This document shows, one piece after another, positions 61,594 through 64,000 of a stretch of 64,000 nt of DNA (positions are counted from its first letter, which is position 1; each line of letters opens with the position of its first letter). Made by a program: the position numbers and the translations under genes. The stretch lies in contig NZ_FOAB01000004.1 in the NCBI RefSeq assembly GCF_900109375.1, positions 248,001 through 312,000 of the forward strand, given 5' to 3'. Source of the DNA: Aquimarina amphilecti. GTDB lineage: Bacteria > Bacteroidota > Bacteroidia > Flavobacteriales > Flavobacteriaceae. Below the pieces are notes generated by a model. The model did not search any database, was not told the DNA's origin, and saw only the letters and a list, made by a program, of their open reading frames with translations.

Positions 61594-62229
61594 TTATTTT
61601 TCTTTTTGATTGATATTCCATTCGACACCTTTCTTTTTAGCAAAACTCTGGATCTTTTCTAATCCGATTTCTTTTCTTTTCTGATTAATATATTCTGGTT
61701 TTTCTATAGGAAAGAAGGTGGGACCCTTTTCCGAATTGTAATCTATTTGAGTTCCATAAATTTGAGGTTTATTAGAATTTATAAGCATTCTATCTATCAG
61801 TCTGGCATAGTGAGCGGGCTGAGATTCTTTTTTTAATATAGAAGCTTTAAGTAATGGTGCATATTTTTCTTTAGAAGAAATAGAACCATGCTGTAAAACA
61901 CTCCATTGTGTGCCATTAGCTAATCTACCAACTTGGGAAATCCCTAACCACCCATAATTATCTATGATATTTGTAACTTCTTTTTCAAGAACCTTATCCT
62001 GAGCCTCAACCACTTCCCAGAAATACTCATATGCATCAGAATCTTTTCCAAGTTTATTTTCTGCTTCAATATAAATACGTCTGAAAGTTTGATCTTTCAT
62101 AAATATGATCTCTAATTTGGTTTTTAATGAGTCTAACTGCTGTTTAGAAGGTGTTTGATACTCTGAGTTTGTTTGTGAGAATAAAGAGATAGTAACAAAA
62201 AGGCTTAAAATTAGGTTTAGATATTTCAT
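61594..62229 (-). CDS. Exported DUF6624-like protein
   Basis: The 211-residue product has a signal peptide (about 1-18, LFSQ). The mature region shows a pattern I associate with DUF6624: helix with DQTFRRIYIE, NIIDNYGWLGISQVGRLANGTQWSVLQHG, and YARLIDRMLINSNKPQIYGTQID. The Gly-Trp-x-Gly and His-Gly plus YGTQ motifs are conserved looking. Function unknown. It sits 239 bp upstream of vgrG with a promoter-like element of its own, so I do not count it as part of the T6SS operon. Confidence 0.72.
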   Translation of the reverse strand: MKYLNLILSLFVTISLFSQTNSEYQTPSKQQLDSLKTKLEIIFMKDQTFRRIYIEAENKLGKDSDAYEYFWEVVEAQDKVLEKEVTNIIDNYGWLGISQVGRLANGTQWSVLQHGSISSKEKYAPLLKASILKKESQPAHYARLIDRMLINSNKPQIYGTQIDYNSEKGPTFFPIEKPEYINQKRKEIGLEKIQSFAKKKGVEWNINQKEK

Positions 62230-62250
62230 CTTTCATAAATTAAATGAATT

Positions 62251-62258
62251 CAAATATA
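62251..62258 (-). promoter_or_regulatory. Putative -7 element of the DUF6624-like gene
   Basis: TATATTTG on the minus strand matches the -7 consensus 22 bp before the start codon. A -33 TTG is not clear at the right distance. Confidence 0.35.
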
Positions 62259-62271
62259 GAACTAATTATTT

Positions 62272-62300
62272 AGTTTGAACTATTTTTTTAGTTCAAAACT
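62272..62300. promoter_or_regulatory. Inverted repeat upstream of the DUF6624-like gene
   Basis: AGTTTGAACTA and TAGTTCAAAACT (one extra A) flank a T-run of about 6 bp. On the minus strand it lies 14 bp upstream of the putative -7 element, where an activator or repressor could bind. Confidence 0.35.
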
Positions 62301-62569
62301 TATGTTGCTTGAGAATATATCAATAAATTCATTTTAATTATTGACTAAGTATACGCTGCTAATCTGTTTTTTGTAAAGTTATAAGGTACTTGTTTTGGGT
62401 AGTGATATCTTTTTGCGTTGGTAAATCTTAAGAATAATAAAATAATATACCTATAAATAGGGGAGACTGAGATTTAGAACAACACGTAAATACTTGCAAT
62501 TAGATGTTAGATGTTAATCAGTATCTTAAAAATGGATGTTTAAAAAGCTGAGGCAACCATTTGGATAAA
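62301..62569. other. Non-coding stretch between the DUF6624- and DUF6326-like genes
   Basis: The whole gap (62230-62625) is 396 bp. This part is AT-rich, with a short direct repeat TTAGATGT (62501-62515). No open frame or RNA gene was recognised. Confidence 0.4.
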
Positions 62570-62621
62570 ATTTACGTCTTATTTAATAAAGGTACTTTAA
62601 TAAGAATGATAAAACGTAAAT
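62570..62621 (+). other. Imperfect hairpin just before the DUF6326-like gene
   Basis: Outer arms ATTTACGT (62570-62577) and ACGTAAAT (62614-62621) and inner arms CTTATT (62578-62583) and AATAAG (62599-62604), with a 9-nt bulge. The hairpin ends 4 bp before the start codon, so it could mask translation start in the mRNA, or it may be an operator. Confidence 0.35.
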
Positions 62622-62625
62622 AGAT

Positions 62626-63036
62626 ATGTTAGAAGATAAAAAAATAGACATTAAAATTAAACTCGCTGCTTTATGGGCTTCAGTAACTTTTTGCTACTTG
62701 TATGGAGATTATTTTGAACTATATACTCCTGGTAAAATAGATAGTTTAATTACGGGTAAAAATGTTCTAGATAGCCCCAATAAATTATTAATAGCTTCTA
62801 TAATATTGGCAGTTCCTTCGGTTATGGTAGCTGGTTCAATCATCTTGAACGCAAAAATAAATCGAATACTAAATATTTTCTTCGGGATACTGTTTTCATT
62901 AATGATGATAGTAATAGGACTGGGTTCTTTAACTGAATGGTCTAGTTTTTATGTTTTTCTTGCGTTTTTAGAAAGTATAATTACCATCCTGATTGTTTGG
63001 TATGCATGGAAATGGCCACGTGAGCAACAAGTGTAG
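62626..63036 (+). CDS. DUF6326-like membrane protein
   Basis: The 136-residue protein has four TM helices (about 11-30, 52-72, 81-102, 106-128) and the family-like start: IKIKLAALWASVTFCYLYGDYFELYTPG, then a short cytoplasmic loop with a Pro-Ser pair (AVPSVMVAGSIIL) and C-terminal WYAWKWPRE. DUF6326 members are small inner-membrane proteins of unknown function. Convergent with the sulfurtransferase gene at only 7 bp. Confidence 0.82.
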   Translation: MLEDKKIDIKIKLAALWASVTFCYLYGDYFELYTPGKIDSLITGKNVLDSPNKLLIASIILAVPSVMVAGSIILNAKINRILNIFFGILFSLMMIVIGLGSLTEWSSFYVFLAFLESIITILIVWYAWKWPREQQV

Positions 63037-63043
63037 TATATTC

Positions 63044-63919
63044 TTAAAAAGATTGTACTATAGGTCTATCAGGATCTTGTTTCCATACATTAAATGATCC
63101 ATCAAATAAACTAGATTCAACTCCTATTTGCGCCAACGCCAACATTGCTACGGTACCCGAATAACCAGCTCCGCAAGAACAAATTATTTTCTCAGTTTGC
63201 CAGTTTGGAACCGTCTTATTTAATAGTGTTTTAATTTCTTCTGGTCGAATAAAAAGTCCTGTGTTTTTGTCTATAAATGAATCATACGAGGCACTAATAG
63301 CTCCAGGAATATGACCTGTACGCGGATCTTCTGGTTTTCCGTTATATCCGTTAATACCACGTCCATCCAAAACACAAGAATACTCTTTGTCAACTATAAA
63401 ATCTTCTAGAGACCTCCTTAAGTGTTCTTGAGCTATTGGTTCAAATGTACCTTTTAGTGTATTTGGTATTTCTTGTGAAACTGGTAGGTTTTTAATTTTC
63501 CAATTTTTAAAACCTCCATTTAAAACACGAACATTATCGAAACCCCAATAACGCATAGCCCACCAAATTCTACCGGCAAACATGTGATTGTAGTTATCAT
63601 AAAGGATTACTGTGTCTCTTTTATTAATTCCTAGGTCTATAAAAGATTGTTTAGCCTCTGTAAAAGAGGATATTTGTGCTAGACTAGGTACAATGTCCGT
63701 TTCTATAAACTCTTTTCTCCAGTCGAGAAAACTTGCTGTAGGAATATGTTCAACTTTATATTCATCAAATAAAGGCTTAGGGTTTGTTCCCCAAATTCCT
63801 CTTACATCAAAAACTTTGATGTTATCTTGCCCCAAAATTGTACTCAATTCTTTTGCTGAAATCAGTGGTGGGAATAATTCATCACTACTAGTTTTATTTA
63901 CACGATGTTTTTTTTCCAT
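63044..63919 (-). CDS. Rhodanese-type sulfurtransferase with two domains
   Basis: The 291-residue cytoplasmic protein has two rhodanese domains. The inactive N-terminal one (about 20-145: KVFDVRGIWG, TVILYDNYNHMFAGRIWWAMRYWGFDNVRVLNGG) lacks the Cys; the C-terminal one (about 160-290) carries DGRGINGYNG, RTGHIPGAIS and the active-site loop starting at Cys249 (SCGAGYSGT). This is the thiosulfate/3-mercaptopyruvate sulfurtransferase layout. The loop CGAGYSGT differs from the CRKGVT and CGSGVTA forms, so the donor cannot be inferred with confidence. Single gene; the start is 81 bp from the window end. Confidence 0.9.
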   Translation of the reverse strand: MEKKHRVNKTSSDELFPPLISAKELSTILGQDNIKVFDVRGIWGTNPKPLFDEYKVEHIPTASFLDWRKEFIETDIVPSLAQISSFTEAKQSFIDLGINKRDTVILYDNYNHMFAGRIWWAMRYWGFDNVRVLNGGFKNWKIKNLPVSQEIPNTLKGTFEPIAQEHLRRSLEDFIVDKEYSCVLDGRGINGYNGKPEDPRTGHIPGAISASYDSFIDKNTGLFIRPEEIKTLLNKTVPNWQTEKIICSCGAGYSGTVAMLALAQIGVESSLFDGSFNVWKQDPDRPIVQSF

Positions 63920-64000
63920 TAAAAGTAGTATTATATAATAATAATCTTGAGGTTTTCAATGAACGGATTAAAGCTACATTAATTATATCCATTCTGCCTT

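Noticed and set aside
1..64000. tRNA genes, rRNA genes, CRISPR arrays, insertion sequences and att sites
   Set aside because: No T-loop/acceptor patterns, spaced repeats, transposase frames or integrase genes were seen by eye; a tRNAscan, CRISPR or ISfinder search was not possible here.

Overview
The window is about 64 kb of low-GC chromosome from a member of the Bacteroidetes, most likely a marine Flavobacteriaceae (Aquimarina-like; the genus is a guess from protein style). Supporting signs are several Por/type IX secretion (T9SS) type A sorting domains, many short SPII lipoprotein signals, families typical of flavobacteria (a Lacal_2735-type protein, DUF2490, DUF6326, DUF6624, PAAR-like DUF4280), promoters of the TTG/19-20 bp/TAnnTTTG type, and almost no Shine-Dalgarno sequences. 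No rRNA, tRNA, CRISPR array, insertion sequence or prophage was recognised.

Layout. 1-12.6 kb: the 3' end of a T9SS cargo gene, a membrane protein, a multidomain secreted metallophosphoesterase, a lipoprotein, an alpha/beta-hydrolase-OsmC fusion, a serine hydrolase, a DUF3037/HipA-like kinase pair, and a three-gene plus-strand operon of fibre-like surface proteins. 12.6-24.8 kb: mostly minus-strand exported enzymes, including an operon of an MBL hydrolase, a 1072-aa BNR/sortilin-like propeller protein, an S9 peptidase and a DUF2490 protein, then an M28 peptidase with a class A beta-lactamase-like lipoprotein. 24.9-32.5 kb: a VWA/MoxR-AAA pair convergent with an operon of two tandem BvgS-like hybrid histidine kinases plus DUF1853. 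32.6-40.6 kb: pirin, two amidohydrolases (one fused to a TolB-like propeller), DUF3291, YdeI-like protein and a lipoprotein. 41-52.4 kb: ABC-F ATPase, GH26 enzyme, CIA30, TauE exporter, ankyrin/arginase/M1 peptidase/esterase operon, M28 peptidase, and a beta-helix T9SS protein. 52.5-54 kb: a thioredoxin-reductase-like oxidoreductase divergent from a Fur-family regulator, with two matching inverted repeats between them. 54-61.4 kb: an accessory region. 61.6-64 kb: DUF6624, DUF6326 and a rhodanese sulfurtransferase.

Most of the window serves scavenging of extracellular protein, peptide and polysaccharide (at least five exported peptidases or amidohydrolases, GH26, esterases). The most unusual part is 54-61.4 kb: a minus-strand operon headed by a T6SS VgrG spike, then a 309-aa unknown, a membrane protein, a PAAR-like (DUF4280) protein whose PAAR-like domain is interrupted by a long hydrophobic segment and which carries a C-terminal extension of unknown type, and two small membrane/lipoprotein genes that could be immunity proteins. 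Just downstream is a leaderless protein joining four beta-gamma-crystallin repeats to an aerolysin/ETX-like pore-forming region. I read this as an orphan VgrG effector island beside a pore-forming toxin; delivery, toxicity and immunity are inferences.

A second notable point is the tandem kinase pair: the upstream copy has glutamine (CAG) in place of the phospho-acceptor histidine and a degraded F-box, while its receiver domain looks intact.
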